Positions 25,038 through 33,190 of a stretch of DNA of 64,000 nucleotides are shown here, piece by piece. The DNA lies in the NCBI RefSeq assembly GCF_017094505.1, contig NZ_CP064787.1, positions 186,001-250,000 of the forward strand, written 5' to 3'. The notes under the pieces were generated by a model, which was given only the letters and a program-made list of their open reading frames with translations, was not told where the DNA came from and did not search any database. Made by a program: the position numbers and the translations under genes. Each line of letters opens with the position of its first letter. Position 1 is the first letter of the stretch. The stretch comes from Halapricum desulfuricans. GTDB taxonomy: Archaea > Halobacteriota > Halobacteria > Halobacteriales > Haloarculaceae.

Positions 25038-25663
25038 GCGACGACCCGACCGACGACGTCGACCCCTTCGACGGCCTCGCCGACGAGGTGCCCGACGAAG
25101 ACCCGTTCGACGACCTCGGGGCCGACCGGGAACCACCAGAGCAAGGTGGAGGAGACAGCGACGACCGACGGGTCGACGACCACCCCTTCCCGGACCGCTC
25201 TGCGGGGCAACCGAACGCCGAGGCGGATGACTTCGACCGGACAGCCGAGGCTGACGACCTTGATCGGGACATCGAGGCCGACGATTTCGATCGGGACGTC
25301 GAGGCCGACGACCTCGAGCGAGCAGTCGAGGCCGATCCGCTGGCGGACCTCGCCGGGGACGTCGAGGGCGACCCCTTCGAGAGTGGCGACTGGGCGGGGA
25401 GCGGCACCGACGACTCCGTCTGGGAGGACCTCTCGACCGAGTCCGAGATCGAGACCGAGGCGGAAGACGGGCGGCGGATCTCGGCGGTCGACAAGCACCG
25501 CTTCTGCGAGGGGTGTCGGTACTTTACCGAACCGCCGGAGATTGCCTGCACGCACGAGGGGACCGAGATCCTGTCGTTCCCGGACGTGGACACCGTCCGC
25601 GTCGTCGACTGTCCGATCGTCGAGGAGCGCGAACGGCTGGAACAGGGCGGCTTCGAGCAGTAG
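25034..25663 (+). CDS. Acidic repeat protein with C-terminal cysteine cluster
   Basis: A 209-residue, extremely acidic protein starting at a GTG that overlaps the stop of the preceding gene. The N-terminal ~60 residues are low complexity. Residues 63-98 are a 9-residue tandem repeat (EADDFDRTA, EADDLDRDI, EADDFDRDV, EADDLERAV, then EADPL). The C-terminus (residues ~155-195) has four Cys: FCEGCRYFTEPPEIACTHEG and VVDCPIVEE, likely binding zinc or a metal cluster. Translationally coupled to the coiled-coil protein, so the two probably act together. No known function. Confidence 0.7.
   Translation: MSDDPTDDVDPFDGLADEVPDEDPFDDLGADREPPEQGGGDSDDRRVDDHPFPDRSAGQPNAEADDFDRTAEADDLDRDIEADDFDRDVEADDLERAVEADPLADLAGDVEGDPFESGDWAGSGTDDSVWEDLSTESEIETEAEDGRRISAVDKHRFCEGCRYFTEPPEIACTHEGTEILSFPDVDTVRVVDCPIVEERERLEQGGFEQ
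25220..25342 (+). repeat. 27-bp coding tandem repeat (about 4.5 units)
   Basis: Four full 27-bp units and a partial fifth encode EADD(F/L)(D/E)R-type 9-mers in the acidic protein. Units differ by synonymous and conservative changes, so the array is not a recent slippage product. Confidence 0.75.
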
Positions 25664-25699
25664 CACTTAACATCCTCTCGGAGCCAATTCCTCGCAAGG

Positions 25700-26023
25700 A
25701 TGCAGTTCTGCGAGCAGTGCGGTTCGATGATGCACGCCGACGGCGACGTGATGGTCTGTTCGTCCTGCGGGCACGAGCAGCCGCGCGACGAGGCCGCGGC
25801 CGAACAGTTCGTCTCGACGGAATCTCAGAGCACCGACGACGTCATCGAGACCGAAGAGGGCGCGAACTTCGAGGGCAAGCCCACCGCCGACGACGTCGTC
25901 TGTGAGGAGTGTGGCCACACGAAAGCCTGGTACACGATCAAACAGACCGGCTCGGCCGACGAACCGCCGACGCGGTTTTTCAAGTGCCAGGAGTGTGGCC
26001 ATCGGTGGCGGGAGTATAACTGA
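25700..26023 (+). CDS. tfs: Transcription factor S (TFS, TFIIS-like)
   Basis: A 107-residue archaeal transcript-cleavage factor. The N-terminal zinc ribbon is CEQCGSMMHADGDVMVCSSC at residues 4-25. The C-terminal ribbon spans CEECGHTKAWYTIKQTGSAD to FFKCQECGHRWREYN. The acidic pair DE in SADEPPTRFF at the ribbon tip is the catalytic Asp-Glu used to stimulate RNA cleavage by backtracked RNA polymerase. Normal length. It follows the acidic repeat gene by 36 bp. Confidence 0.95.
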   Translation: MQFCEQCGSMMHADGDVMVCSSCGHEQPRDEAAAEQFVSTESQSTDDVIETEEGANFEGKPTADDVVCEECGHTKAWYTIKQTGSADEPPTRFFKCQECGHRWREYN

Positions 26024-26042
26024 GCCCCCGAACTTGCAACTC

Positions 26043-26624
26043 TCAGAACCCGACCACAGCCGACGACACGGCGACGAACACGAGCATGCCCAGCACGTCG
26101 ACGACGTTCGTGACGACCGGGATGGTGACGTCGTCGGGATCGATCCCCAGCCGGTAGGAGGCCCACGTCGCCGTAATGCTGGCCGCGACGGCGATCGAGA
26201 CGATGGCGAGCCCGCTGCCCAGCGCGATCGTCAGCAACTCGAACAGCGTGACGGCCGGATCGCCGGTCAGCAGCGAGATCGTGTAGGCCCCGACCGCGAG
26301 CGCGAGAAAGACCGTCAGCCCGAGCGCGTACATCGCCGCGACGTTCGCCCACAGCGTCCGGTCGCGGACCCGCAGGTCCGCCAGCCCGAGGTGCAGCCGC
26401 GTCGAGAGGCGCGCGCTCAGGATCGCTCCGAGGTTGCCCCCGGAGGCGATCATCGTCGGCACCATGATCGCCAGGATGCCGTACTCCGCGAGCAGTCCCC
26501 GGGCGTCTTCAAGCGTGATCCCCGCGACGAGGACGATCATCGAGAGCGCGACCAGAAGCGGGGCCATGTGCCGGACGATCCGGCTCGCCCGCCAGGAGCC
26601 AAGCGACGTCTCCGGGCCCGCCAT
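26043..26624 (-). CDS. MgtE/SLC41-like membrane domain, C-terminal partner
   Basis: A 193-residue protein with five membrane helices and the MgtE-type signature IMVPTMIASGGNLGAILSAR near residue 55 and YRLGIDPDDVTIPVVTNVVD near residue 165. It lacks the N and CBS cytoplasmic domains of bacterial MgtE. It overlaps its upstream partner by one base (TGATG), giving a two-gene version of a duplicated SLC41-like channel. Likely a divalent-cation (Mg2+) transporter when paired. The chosen start is the ATG overlapping the partner's stop. Confidence 0.85.
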   Translation of the reverse strand: MAGPETSLGSWRASRIVRHMAPLLVALSMIVLVAGITLEDARGLLAEYGILAIMVPTMIASGGNLGAILSARLSTRLHLGLADLRVRDRTLWANVAAMYALGLTVFLALAVGAYTISLLTGDPAVTLFELLTIALGSGLAIVSIAVAASITATWASYRLGIDPDDVTIPVVTNVVDVLGMLVFVAVSSAVVGF

Positions 26625-27193
26625 CAGACCAGCACCTCCACGAGGACCGTCGCCAGCAGCAGGAACGACATCCCGAAGACGTCGCCCAGCGTCGTCACGA
26701 TCGGCCCGACGAGGTTGTCCGGGTCGTACCCGCGCTTGTAGCCGGCGAAGATCACGACCAGCAACCCGACGATCAACACGACCGACGTCAGGACGCCGGC
26801 GACGAGCAGGATCGCGACGAACTCCGGAAGCGAGGCCGACTCCCAGCCCAGCAGCGCGAGCGCCGCCCACGAGAGGGTCGCGATCACGACCGACATGCTG
26901 ACCGCGATGGTGAACGAGGCGAGGACGGCGTTGAGCAACCGCTCGTCGCGCTGAAACCGCGGTTCGATCAGCCCCTGATGGAGGCCGCTTGCGATCCGGC
27001 CGCCCAGCGCGCCGTAGACGTTGCCCCGCGTCGCGAGAAAGACCGGCACCGCCACGAGCAGCCCCGGGAAGGTGTCGGCCTGCGCGATGATGACCTCGAG
27101 GACGAGCCCGGAGAACAGCCCCCCGACCAGCGAGACCAGCAGGACCGGCAGCGCCTCCCGGTAGATGGAGGCGAACTCCTCGGAGGCCGACAT
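26624..27193 (-). CDS. MgtE/SLC41-like membrane domain, N-terminal partner
   Basis: A 189-residue five-helix protein homologous to the following gene. It begins MSASEEFASIYREALPVLLV and has the signature LVAVPVFLATRGNVYGALGG and YKRGYDPDNLVGPIVTTLGD. The conserved acidic residue before the last helices in both halves is expected to line a cation path. The two genes probably encode a heterodimer equivalent to one MgtE homodimer or an SLC41 double domain. No regulator or riboswitch is visible. Confidence 0.85.
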   Translation of the reverse strand: MSASEEFASIYREALPVLLVSLVGGLFSGLVLEVIIAQADTFPGLLVAVPVFLATRGNVYGALGGRIASGLHQGLIEPRFQRDERLLNAVLASFTIAVSMSVVIATLSWAALALLGWESASLPEFVAILLVAGVLTSVVLIVGLLVVIFAGYKRGYDPDNLVGPIVTTLGDVFGMSFLLLATVLVEVLV

Positions 27194-27288
27194 TGACGGC
27201 GTTTCTCGGAGACAGCGGTTAAATCCAGCGGGTGGCGGCGGGGCCCGTTGTCGGGCACACGCGATCGCGCGCGATGGCCCGGCAGTCC

Positions 27289-28161
27289 CTACTCGTTGAC
27301 GCGTTCGAGATACTGGTTGACGACGATCTGTCCCTTGGCGGTCAGGACGGGATTGTGTTCGCCCGACTCGACGAGCCCCTTCTCGTGGAGCGCGTGCAGA
27401 ATGCGTTTGACGGTCCGGGCGTCGGCATCGACGACGCTCGACAGCGAGACGTCTGCGTCGCCGGTCGAGTACAGCGCGGCGAGCGTCTCGGTCTCGCGTT
27501 CGCTCAGCGAGAGGTCCCGCAGCGACGCCAGCACGTCCTCGTAGGTCCGGCGGAGATACCGCCCGAGCAGCGACAGTTCCCGCGAGGTCTCGGTCGCGGC
27601 GACGGTCGTCAGTGCCTGCCCGCTGTCGACGTGGGCGACGGCCACGACCGGCCGCCGGCGGCCGTCGACGGACTCTTCCCTGCGGTCGAAATCGACGATC
27701 GACGAGAGCGGGACCGTGACTGGCCCGTCCTCGGTGTCGAAGACGACGCCGCCCGACCGCAGCGAGAGGAGGCCACCGACGAACGCCGTCTCGAGGACGC
27801 GACCCCCGACTTTCGCGGGGTGTTTGACCCGCACTGCGGTCCCGTTGAGCAGCGCCTTGAACAGGACCGTGGTGAACTTCTCGATGGTCGCCTCCCCGCC
27901 GGCCACGACGGCGGTCGTCCGGCTCGAATCGTTCCGGTAGGCGACCGTCAGCGGTGTCCCCGCCATCGGATCGATCAGCGCGGCCTCGTTGCCGCTCGCG
28001 ACGTCGAAGACCTCGGTCAGCGGGATCGTCTCCCGGTCGGTTTCACCGGCCGCCAGCACGAGCCGCTCCTCGCCGAGGAGGATCCGCCCCTCGACGGGGC
28101 CGTCACGGTCGGACCCGGCGACGCTGAACCGGCCAGTGAAATCCGCGAGGACCGACGGCAT
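27289..28161 (-). CDS. cheF: Archaellum-chemotaxis adaptor CheF
   Basis: A 290-residue protein matching archaeal CheF (DUF439). Residues ~1-190 are beta-rich PH-like modules (LADFTGRFSVAGSDRDGPVE, LLGEERLVLAAGETDRETIP). The C-terminal ~70 residues are a winged helix (LSERETETLAALYSTGDADV, VKRILHALHEKGLVESGEHN). CheF links the Che phosphorelay to the archaellum motor through CheY and the ArlCDE proteins. It is unusual here in standing outside any che/arl cluster; it may be a paralogue. It is tail-to-head with the MBL hydrolase gene. Confidence 0.85.
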   Translation of the reverse strand: MPSVLADFTGRFSVAGSDRDGPVEGRILLGEERLVLAAGETDRETIPLTEVFDVASGNEAALIDPMAGTPLTVAYRNDSSRTTAVVAGGEATIEKFTTVLFKALLNGTAVRVKHPAKVGGRVLETAFVGGLLSLRSGGVVFDTEDGPVTVPLSSIVDFDRREESVDGRRRPVVAVAHVDSGQALTTVAATETSRELSLLGRYLRRTYEDVLASLRDLSLSERETETLAALYSTGDADVSLSSVVDADARTVKRILHALHEKGLVESGEHNPVLTAKGQIVVNQYLERVNE

Positions 28162-28215
28162 GTCCCGATCGTTCGGCGATTCGAGCGTATCGACTTGAGC
28201 GTTGGGTCCCGATTC

Positions 28216-28824
28216 TCACTCCGGATACTTCGGTTCGCGTTTCTCGGCCCGTTCGAGCGCGGTCTCGACGACGTCGCGGACGTCGCCGTGAAAGACCGAC
28301 CCGTGGCCGGCGTACATGTGCTCGACGCTTTCCGGGAGCCGATCCAGCAGGTGACGGATGCTCTCGATCAGGCGTTCGCGGGACTGGCCGGGCCGGTCGG
28401 TCCGGCCGAAACTCCCGTACTCGAAGGCACCGTCGTCGTGGACGACGACGTCGCCGCTGAACAGCGAGGCCGGGCCGACCAGCGAGACGTGATCGTCGGC
28501 GTGACCCGGCGTGTAGACGACCTTGCAGTCCTCGTCGCCGACGGTCACGGTGTCGCCGTCCGCGATCGCGTGCGTCCGGAGCGGGTGGTCGGCGTAGGCG
28601 TAGACGTCGGGCTCGAACGCCTCGACGACGGCGTCGAGTTCGGCGACGTGATCGCCGTGCTGATGGGTGAGGACGACAGCGTCGAGTCCGTCCGTGCGGG
28701 AGGCGACGACGTCGACGACACCCTCCATCGCGCCCGCGTCGACCAGCGTCGACCGCTCGCCGACGGCCAGATACGCGTTGGCGGTGAACGTCTCCGCGTC
28801 GGCCGTGACGTTGTACACGTCCAT
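28216..28824 (-). CDS. MBL-fold metallo-hydrolase
   Basis: A 202-residue metallo-beta-lactamase-fold enzyme. The metal-binding HxHxDH motif is in VVLTHQHGDHVAELDAVVEA (residues ~63-68). Further ligands are in VVYTPGHADDHVSLVG, SGDVVVHDD and MYAGHGSVFHG. Glyoxalase II-like hydrolases have this pattern, but substrate cannot be assigned. It is divergent from the sulfoquinovose-type operon, and its upstream region is shared with that operon's operator. Confidence 0.9.
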   Translation of the reverse strand: MDVYNVTADAETFTANAYLAVGERSTLVDAGAMEGVVDVVASRTDGLDAVVLTHQHGDHVAELDAVVEAFEPDVYAYADHPLRTHAIADGDTVTVGDEDCKVVYTPGHADDHVSLVGPASLFSGDVVVHDDGAFEYGSFGRTDRPGQSRERLIESIRHLLDRLPESVEHMYAGHGSVFHGDVRDVVETALERAEKREPKYPE

Positions 28825-28870
28825 AGACGGGGACAGGACCGTGACGGGCTTGATACTTCGGATGAGAAGA

Positions 28871-28900
28871 TTTATATCCGTTACTCAGAAATTGAGTAAC
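28871..28900 (+). promoter_or_regulatory. TATA box and perfect palindromic operator of the sugar-nucleotide operon
   Basis: A TATA-like box (TTTATATCC, 28871-28879) is followed directly by GTTACTCA (28880-28887), GAAAT, TGAGTAAC (28893-28900), a perfect 8-bp inverted repeat. It ends four bases before the ATG at 28905 and would overlap the expected transcription start. The layout is classic for repression by a dimeric winged-helix protein; none is encoded in the adjacent genes. Confidence 0.6.
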
Positions 28901-28904
28901 ACTC

Positions 28905-30080
28905 ATGTCGATCATCGTCACCGGCGGCGACGGCTACCTTGGGTGGCCGGCCGCCCTGCGTATCGCGGACCGAACCGACGACCGCGTCGTCCTCGTGGAC
29001 AACTTCGCCCGACGGGAGTGGGTCGAGGAGATCGGATCGGTCAGCGCCGTACCGATCGCCTCGATCGACGAGCGCCTCGACGCGGCCGAGGAGGTCCTCG
29101 GGCTGAGCAACCTCTCCTTCGTCGAGGGCGATCTCACCGAGAAGTCCTTCGTCGACCAGTTGCTCGCGGTTCACGAACCCGAGACGATCGTCCACGCCGC
29201 CGCCCAGCCCTCCGCGCCCTACAGCCAGATCAACGGCGAGCGGGCCAACTACACCCAGCACAACAACATGCAGGCGACGCGCAACCTGCTGTGGGGGCTC
29301 GAAGAGCAGGACATGACCGACACCCACTTCATCGAGACGACGACCACGGGCGTCTACGGGGCCCCCGAGTTCCCCATTCCCGAGGGCGGCGCGACAATGG
29401 AGAACCAGGGCGAGCGCGACGAGGTGCCGTTCCCGGCGATGGCCGGCTCGTGGTATCACCTCACGAAGAGCCACGACGCCGCGAACCTGCGGCTGGCCAA
29501 CTCGCAGTTCGACATTCCGATCAGCGACGTCCGGACCTCGATCATCTACGGGACCGAGGTCGAGGAGACCCGACAGGACCCCCGACTGAAGACCCGCTTC
29601 GACTTCGATTACTACTTCGGCGTCGTCGCCCACCGCTTCGCCGCCCAGGCCGTCGCGGGCTATCCCGTCACGATCTACGGCAAGGGCGAGCAGCGCAAGC
29701 CGTTCGGCAGCCTCGAGGACGCCGTCGAGGGGCTCGCGCGACTGGCCGTGATGGATCCCGACGAGCGAGAGGACGACCACGTCGTCTACAACCAGGTGAC
29801 CCGGGCCATTTCCATCGTCGAGGTCGGCGAGACCATCGCGGAGGTCGCCCGCGAGCACGATCTCGACGTCGAGGTCGAGCACTTCGAGAACCCGCGCGAC
29901 GAGGACGAGACCCACCAGATGGAGATCGAGAACGATCGCTATCTCGATCTCATCGACGGGCAGGACGTCACCTTCCGGGAGGGCGTCGAGGACGTCTTCG
30001 AGACGCTGACGGACTACGAGGGCCGCATCGAGTCCCACGAGGACCGGTTCCTGCCGGGCGTGCTCGAACCCGACGAGTAA
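28905..30080 (+). CDS. UDP-sulfoquinovose synthase-like SDR enzyme (SQD1 type)
   Basis: A 391-residue extended SDR. The Rossmann start is IVTGGDGYLGWPAA. The SQD1-type blocks are AAQPSAPYSQINGERANYTQ with HNN following, ETTTTGVYGAPEFPIPEG, and active-site YxxxK in SWYHLTKSHDAANL, then IIYGTEVEET. These follow the plant/cyanobacterial SQD1 pattern closely (APYS, YTQHNN, YHL.K.HD). The family forms UDP-sulfoquinovose from UDP-glucose and sulfite. Product would feed glycolipid or glycan sulfonation. First gene of a three-SDR run, with one base between its stop and the next ATG. Confidence 0.82.
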   Translation: MSIIVTGGDGYLGWPAALRIADRTDDRVVLVDNFARREWVEEIGSVSAVPIASIDERLDAAEEVLGLSNLSFVEGDLTEKSFVDQLLAVHEPETIVHAAAQPSAPYSQINGERANYTQHNNMQATRNLLWGLEEQDMTDTHFIETTTTGVYGAPEFPIPEGGATMENQGERDEVPFPAMAGSWYHLTKSHDAANLRLANSQFDIPISDVRTSIIYGTEVEETRQDPRLKTRFDFDYYFGVVAHRFAAQAVAGYPVTIYGKGEQRKPFGSLEDAVEGLARLAVMDPDEREDDHVVYNQVTRAISIVEVGETIAEVAREHDLDVEVEHFENPRDEDETHQMEIENDRYLDLIDGQDVTFREGVEDVFETLTDYEGRIESHEDRFLPGVLEPDE

Positions 30081-30081
30081 G

Positions 30082-31020
30082 ATGCACGTACTCGTCACCG
30101 GCGGCTGTGGCTACATCGGCAGCGCGCTGTTGCCCCTGCTGCAGGACGACCCGGACGTCGAGGGAGTCACGGTGCTGGACTCGCTGGCCAACGGGTCGCC
30201 GCGCAACCTGCTGGAGGCCGAACTCGGCGACGGCCTGGCGTTTCGCCGGGGCGATGTCCGGGAATACGGCGACGTCGAGAGCGCGATGCGCGGGGCGGAC
30301 ACGGTCGTCCATCTGGCGGCGATCACCGGCGCGTCGAGTACACACGACCGCCGCGAGGAGACCTTCGCTGTTAACCGCGACGGGACGACGAACGTGCTCA
30401 CCGCCGCGGCGAAACTCGGCGTCGAGAACGTCGTCTTCGCCTCCTCGTGTAACAACTACGGTCGGACGACCGAGACGGACATCGACGAGGGGACGGCGAT
30501 GGACCCGCTGAATCCCTACGCCGAGACCAAGGTCGCCTCGGAGCGCGAGTTGGCCGAGCGAGCCGAGGAGGGCGGGTTCGACGCGACGGCCCTGCGGATG
30601 GCCACGAACTTCGGGTACGCGCCCGGGGTGCGGTTCAACCTCGTCGTCAACCTGTTCGTCTTCCGCGCGCTGACCGATCGCCCGCTGACGGTGTACGGCG
30701 ACGGGACCAACTGGCGCCCCTTCATCCACGTCCGGGACGCCGCCCGGGCGTTCAAACACGCCGCGGTCTCGCCCGGCGACTGGCCCCGGCAGGTGTACAA
30801 CGTCGGCTCGAACGAGGGCAACTACCGGATCAGCGAGATCGCCGAGGTCGTCAGCGAGGAAGTCGGTGACGTCGATATCACGTATCTCGAGGACGAACAC
30901 CCCGGCCCGTCCTATCACGTCAACTTCGACCGCGTGGCTGAGACCGGATTCGAGACCGAGTGGACGCTTCGCGAGGGGGTTCGTGACCTCGCGGCGACGC
31001 TGACGGAACGACAGCGATAA
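30082..31020 (+). CDS. NAD-dependent epimerase/dehydratase (extended SDR)
   Basis: A 312-residue extended SDR. NAD(P)-binding LVTGGCGYIGSALLPLL, AAITGASSTHDRREETFAVN, catalytic YxxxK in NPYAETKVASERELA and a preceding Ser in VVFASSCNNYGRT. The C-terminal substrate part includes YGDGTNWRPFIHVRDAARAF. Similar to UDP-sugar 4-epimerases and dehydratases; exact substrate not inferable. It begins two bases after the SQD1-like gene and precedes the third SDR by 25 bp, so it probably works on the same nucleotide-sugar route. Confidence 0.88.
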   Translation: MHVLVTGGCGYIGSALLPLLQDDPDVEGVTVLDSLANGSPRNLLEAELGDGLAFRRGDVREYGDVESAMRGADTVVHLAAITGASSTHDRREETFAVNRDGTTNVLTAAAKLGVENVVFASSCNNYGRTTETDIDEGTAMDPLNPYAETKVASERELAERAEEGGFDATALRMATNFGYAPGVRFNLVVNLFVFRALTDRPLTVYGDGTNWRPFIHVRDAARAFKHAAVSPGDWPRQVYNVGSNEGNYRISEIAEVVSEEVGDVDITYLEDEHPGPSYHVNFDRVAETGFETEWTLREGVRDLAATLTERQR

Positions 31021-31045
31021 CCGCCATGCCCACACAGCGACATCT

Positions 31046-32038
31046 ATGACCGACGAATCTACGACGGACGGGTTTCACGTCGCGGTGACGGGCGGCGCGG
31101 GGTATATCGGCAGTCGCGTACTCGACCGACTCCAGGAGACACACCCCGACTGGACCGTCACCGCCATCGACAACTTCTATCGCGGCGACGTCCGGCGGGT
31201 CGGCGACGTCGAGGTCCAGCACGTCGACATCCGCGAGCGCGAGCGCCTCGAAGCCGCGCTGGAGGGTGCGGACGTCGTGCTCCATCTGGCCGCGATCAGC
31301 GGCGTCGACGACTGTCGGGAGAACGCCGACCTCGCGCAGGCGGTCAACGTCGAGGGGACCGCGAACGTCGCCTGGTTCTGCCGGAAGACCGGTGCCGCGC
31401 TGACGTTCCCGTTCAGCATGGCCGTGCTGGGCGATCCCGGACAGTTCCCGATCACGATCGACCAGCCACGCGACCCGATGAACTGGTACGGCCGGACGAA
31501 GGTGCTGGGCGAGCGCCTGATCGAGACCTACGCCGACGGCGCGTTCCCGGCACATCTGTTCATGAAATCGAACCTCTACGGCGATCACCGCGTCGGCGAT
31601 CGGATCGTCTCGAAGGGAACGGTGATCAATTTCTTCCTCGGTCGCGCGATGGCCGGCGAGCCCCTGACCGTCTACGAGCCGGGCACGCAGGCCCGCAACT
31701 ACATCCACGTCAAGGACGTCGCCCGCGCCTACGTCCGAAGCGCCGAGCGATTCGAGGAGCAACTCGCGGCGGGCGAGACCGGCGTCGAAAAATACGAGAT
31801 CGCCAGCGGTCAGGACCCGAGCGTGATGTCCGTCGCCGAGCGCGTCCGGGAGATCGCCGGCGAGTACGGGATCGACGTCGACGTCGAACTCGTCGAGAAC
31901 CCCCGGGCGGGCGAGGAAACGCTGGTCGAACAGTTCGAAGTCGATACCACCAGTGCCCACGAGACGCTGGGCTGGGAGACCCGCCACTCGATCGAAGACG
32001 CCGTCCGCGAACTGTTCGAACGACGCGCGGACGCCTAG
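31046..32038 (+). CDS. NAD-dependent epimerase/dehydratase (extended SDR)
   Basis: A 330-residue extended SDR with VAVTGGAGYIGSRVLDRL, LHLAAISGVDDCRENADLAQ and catalytic YxxxK in NWYGRTKVLGERLIE. NLYGDHRVGDRIVSKGTVIN and NYIHVKDVARAYVRS follow. It is a paralogue of the preceding gene and completes the run of three. Likely a UDP-sugar epimerase, dehydratase or reductase in surface-glycan or glycolipid synthesis. No glycosyltransferase is in the same run; two GT4 genes lie 11 kb away. Confidence 0.87.
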   Translation: MTDESTTDGFHVAVTGGAGYIGSRVLDRLQETHPDWTVTAIDNFYRGDVRRVGDVEVQHVDIRERERLEAALEGADVVLHLAAISGVDDCRENADLAQAVNVEGTANVAWFCRKTGAALTFPFSMAVLGDPGQFPITIDQPRDPMNWYGRTKVLGERLIETYADGAFPAHLFMKSNLYGDHRVGDRIVSKGTVINFFLGRAMAGEPLTVYEPGTQARNYIHVKDVARAYVRSAERFEEQLAAGETGVEKYEIASGQDPSVMSVAERVREIAGEYGIDVDVELVENPRAGEETLVEQFEVDTTSAHETLGWETRHSIEDAVRELFERRADA

Positions 32039-32129
32039 GACCGCAGTTCGTCCGTTTTCCCCGAGTGGGGCGTGTCCACGCGCCACACACAAGCCATAAG
32101 TCGGTGAGCGAGTACCGGTCTGATATGAC

Positions 32130-32170
32130 CCGTCTCACCGCCGACGTGTGCGATTCCCTCGGTGAGACGG
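32130..32170 (+). promoter_or_regulatory. Perfect 11-bp inverted repeat upstream of dapA
   Basis: CCGTCTCACCG (32130-32140) and CGGTGAGACGG (32160-32170) form a perfect 11-bp stem with a 19-nt loop, 106 bp before the dapA ATG. It could terminate the SDR operon, act as a dapA leader structure, or be an operator. A 22-codon open frame (32125-32193) covers it. No T-run follows the stem. Confidence 0.5.
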
Positions 32171-32275
32171 CGGTCTCGAAACGCGAGCGGTGACTCGCGG
32201 CGGGGTGGCGTCCCGTCCCGGGTCGGTCCTGTTAACTGCTCGCGCGCGAACTATTGCGACAACGAGACACGACAC

Positions 32276-33190
32276 ATGACGACACAGCTCTTCGAGGGCG
32301 TCTACCCCGCGATGGTGACGCCCTTCGAGACGGACGGGCGCATCGACTTCGAACAGCTCCGGGCGGACGCCCGGCGACTGGAAGCGGCGGGCGTCGACGG
32401 GCTCGTCCCCGTCGGCTCGACCGGCGAATCGGCGACGCTGTCCCACGACGAACACGTCGAGGTCATCGAGGCCGTCGTCGACGCCGTCGAGGACGTCCCC
32501 GTGATTGCTGGCACCGGATCGAACAACACCCGAGAGGCGCTGGAACTCTCCCGGCGGGCCGCCGACGCGGGAGCGGACGCCCTGCTGCTCATCTCGCCGT
32601 ACTACAACAAGCCCGAACAGGACGGACTGCTCGAGCACTACCGGACGCTGGCCGACGAGGTGGAGCTCCCCCAGATCGTCTACAACGTCCCCTCGCGGAC
32701 GGGCCGCAACGTCGACCCCGACACGGCGGTCGAACTGGCGAGCCATCCGAATATCGCGGGCTTCAAGGCCGCGAGCGGCGACGTCGGCCAGATCAGCGAG
32801 ATCATCGAGCGCACCCGCGACGAGGAGTTCGCGGTGCTGTCGGGCGACGACGGCATGACGCTGCCGCTGCTGTCGATCGGGGCCGACGGCTGCATCTCCG
32901 TGGTCGCCAACGTCGAACCCGAGCGGACCTGCGCGATGGTCGGCTCGGCGCTGGCCGGCGACTACGAGCGCGCGCGACGCCTGCATCACGAACTCGGGCC
33001 GCTGACCCGACAGCTCTTCGTCGAGACCAACCCGATCCCGATCAAGGAAGCGATGCACGTCCGCGGGCACGGGACGCCGCAGCTCCGGTCGCCGCTGACG
33101 CGCCTCTCCGAGTCCCATCGCGAGACACTGGAAGCCGAACTCCGTCGACTTGCCGAGGCCGATATCGAGGACAGGGGGGGTACACGATGA
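32276..33190 (+). CDS. dapA: 4-hydroxy-tetrahydrodipicolinate synthase
   Basis: A 304-residue TIM barrel condensing pyruvate with aspartate semialdehyde for lysine/diaminopimelate synthesis. Family blocks: VYPAMVTPFETDGRIDFEQL, GLVPVGSTGESATLSHDEH, IAGTGSNNTREALELSR, the active-site Tyr in YYNKPEQDGLLEHY and YNVPSRTGRNVD, and the Schiff-base Lys in IAGFKAASGDVGQI. The ATG at 32276 starts the family N-terminus. Its stop overlaps the dapB start (ATGA). Confidence 0.96.
   Translation: MTTQLFEGVYPAMVTPFETDGRIDFEQLRADARRLEAAGVDGLVPVGSTGESATLSHDEHVEVIEAVVDAVEDVPVIAGTGSNNTREALELSRRAADAGADALLLISPYYNKPEQDGLLEHYRTLADEVELPQIVYNVPSRTGRNVDPDTAVELASHPNIAGFKAASGDVGQISEIIERTRDEEFAVLSGDDGMTLPLLSIGADGCISVVANVEPERTCAMVGSALAGDYERARRLHHELGPLTRQLFVETNPIPIKEAMHVRGHGTPQLRSPLTRLSESHRETLEAELRRLAEADIEDRGGTR

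Noticed and set aside
32125-32193. A real 22-codon gene before dapA
   Set aside because: No homologue known and the frame simply spans a strong inverted repeat; kept as a structural observation instead.
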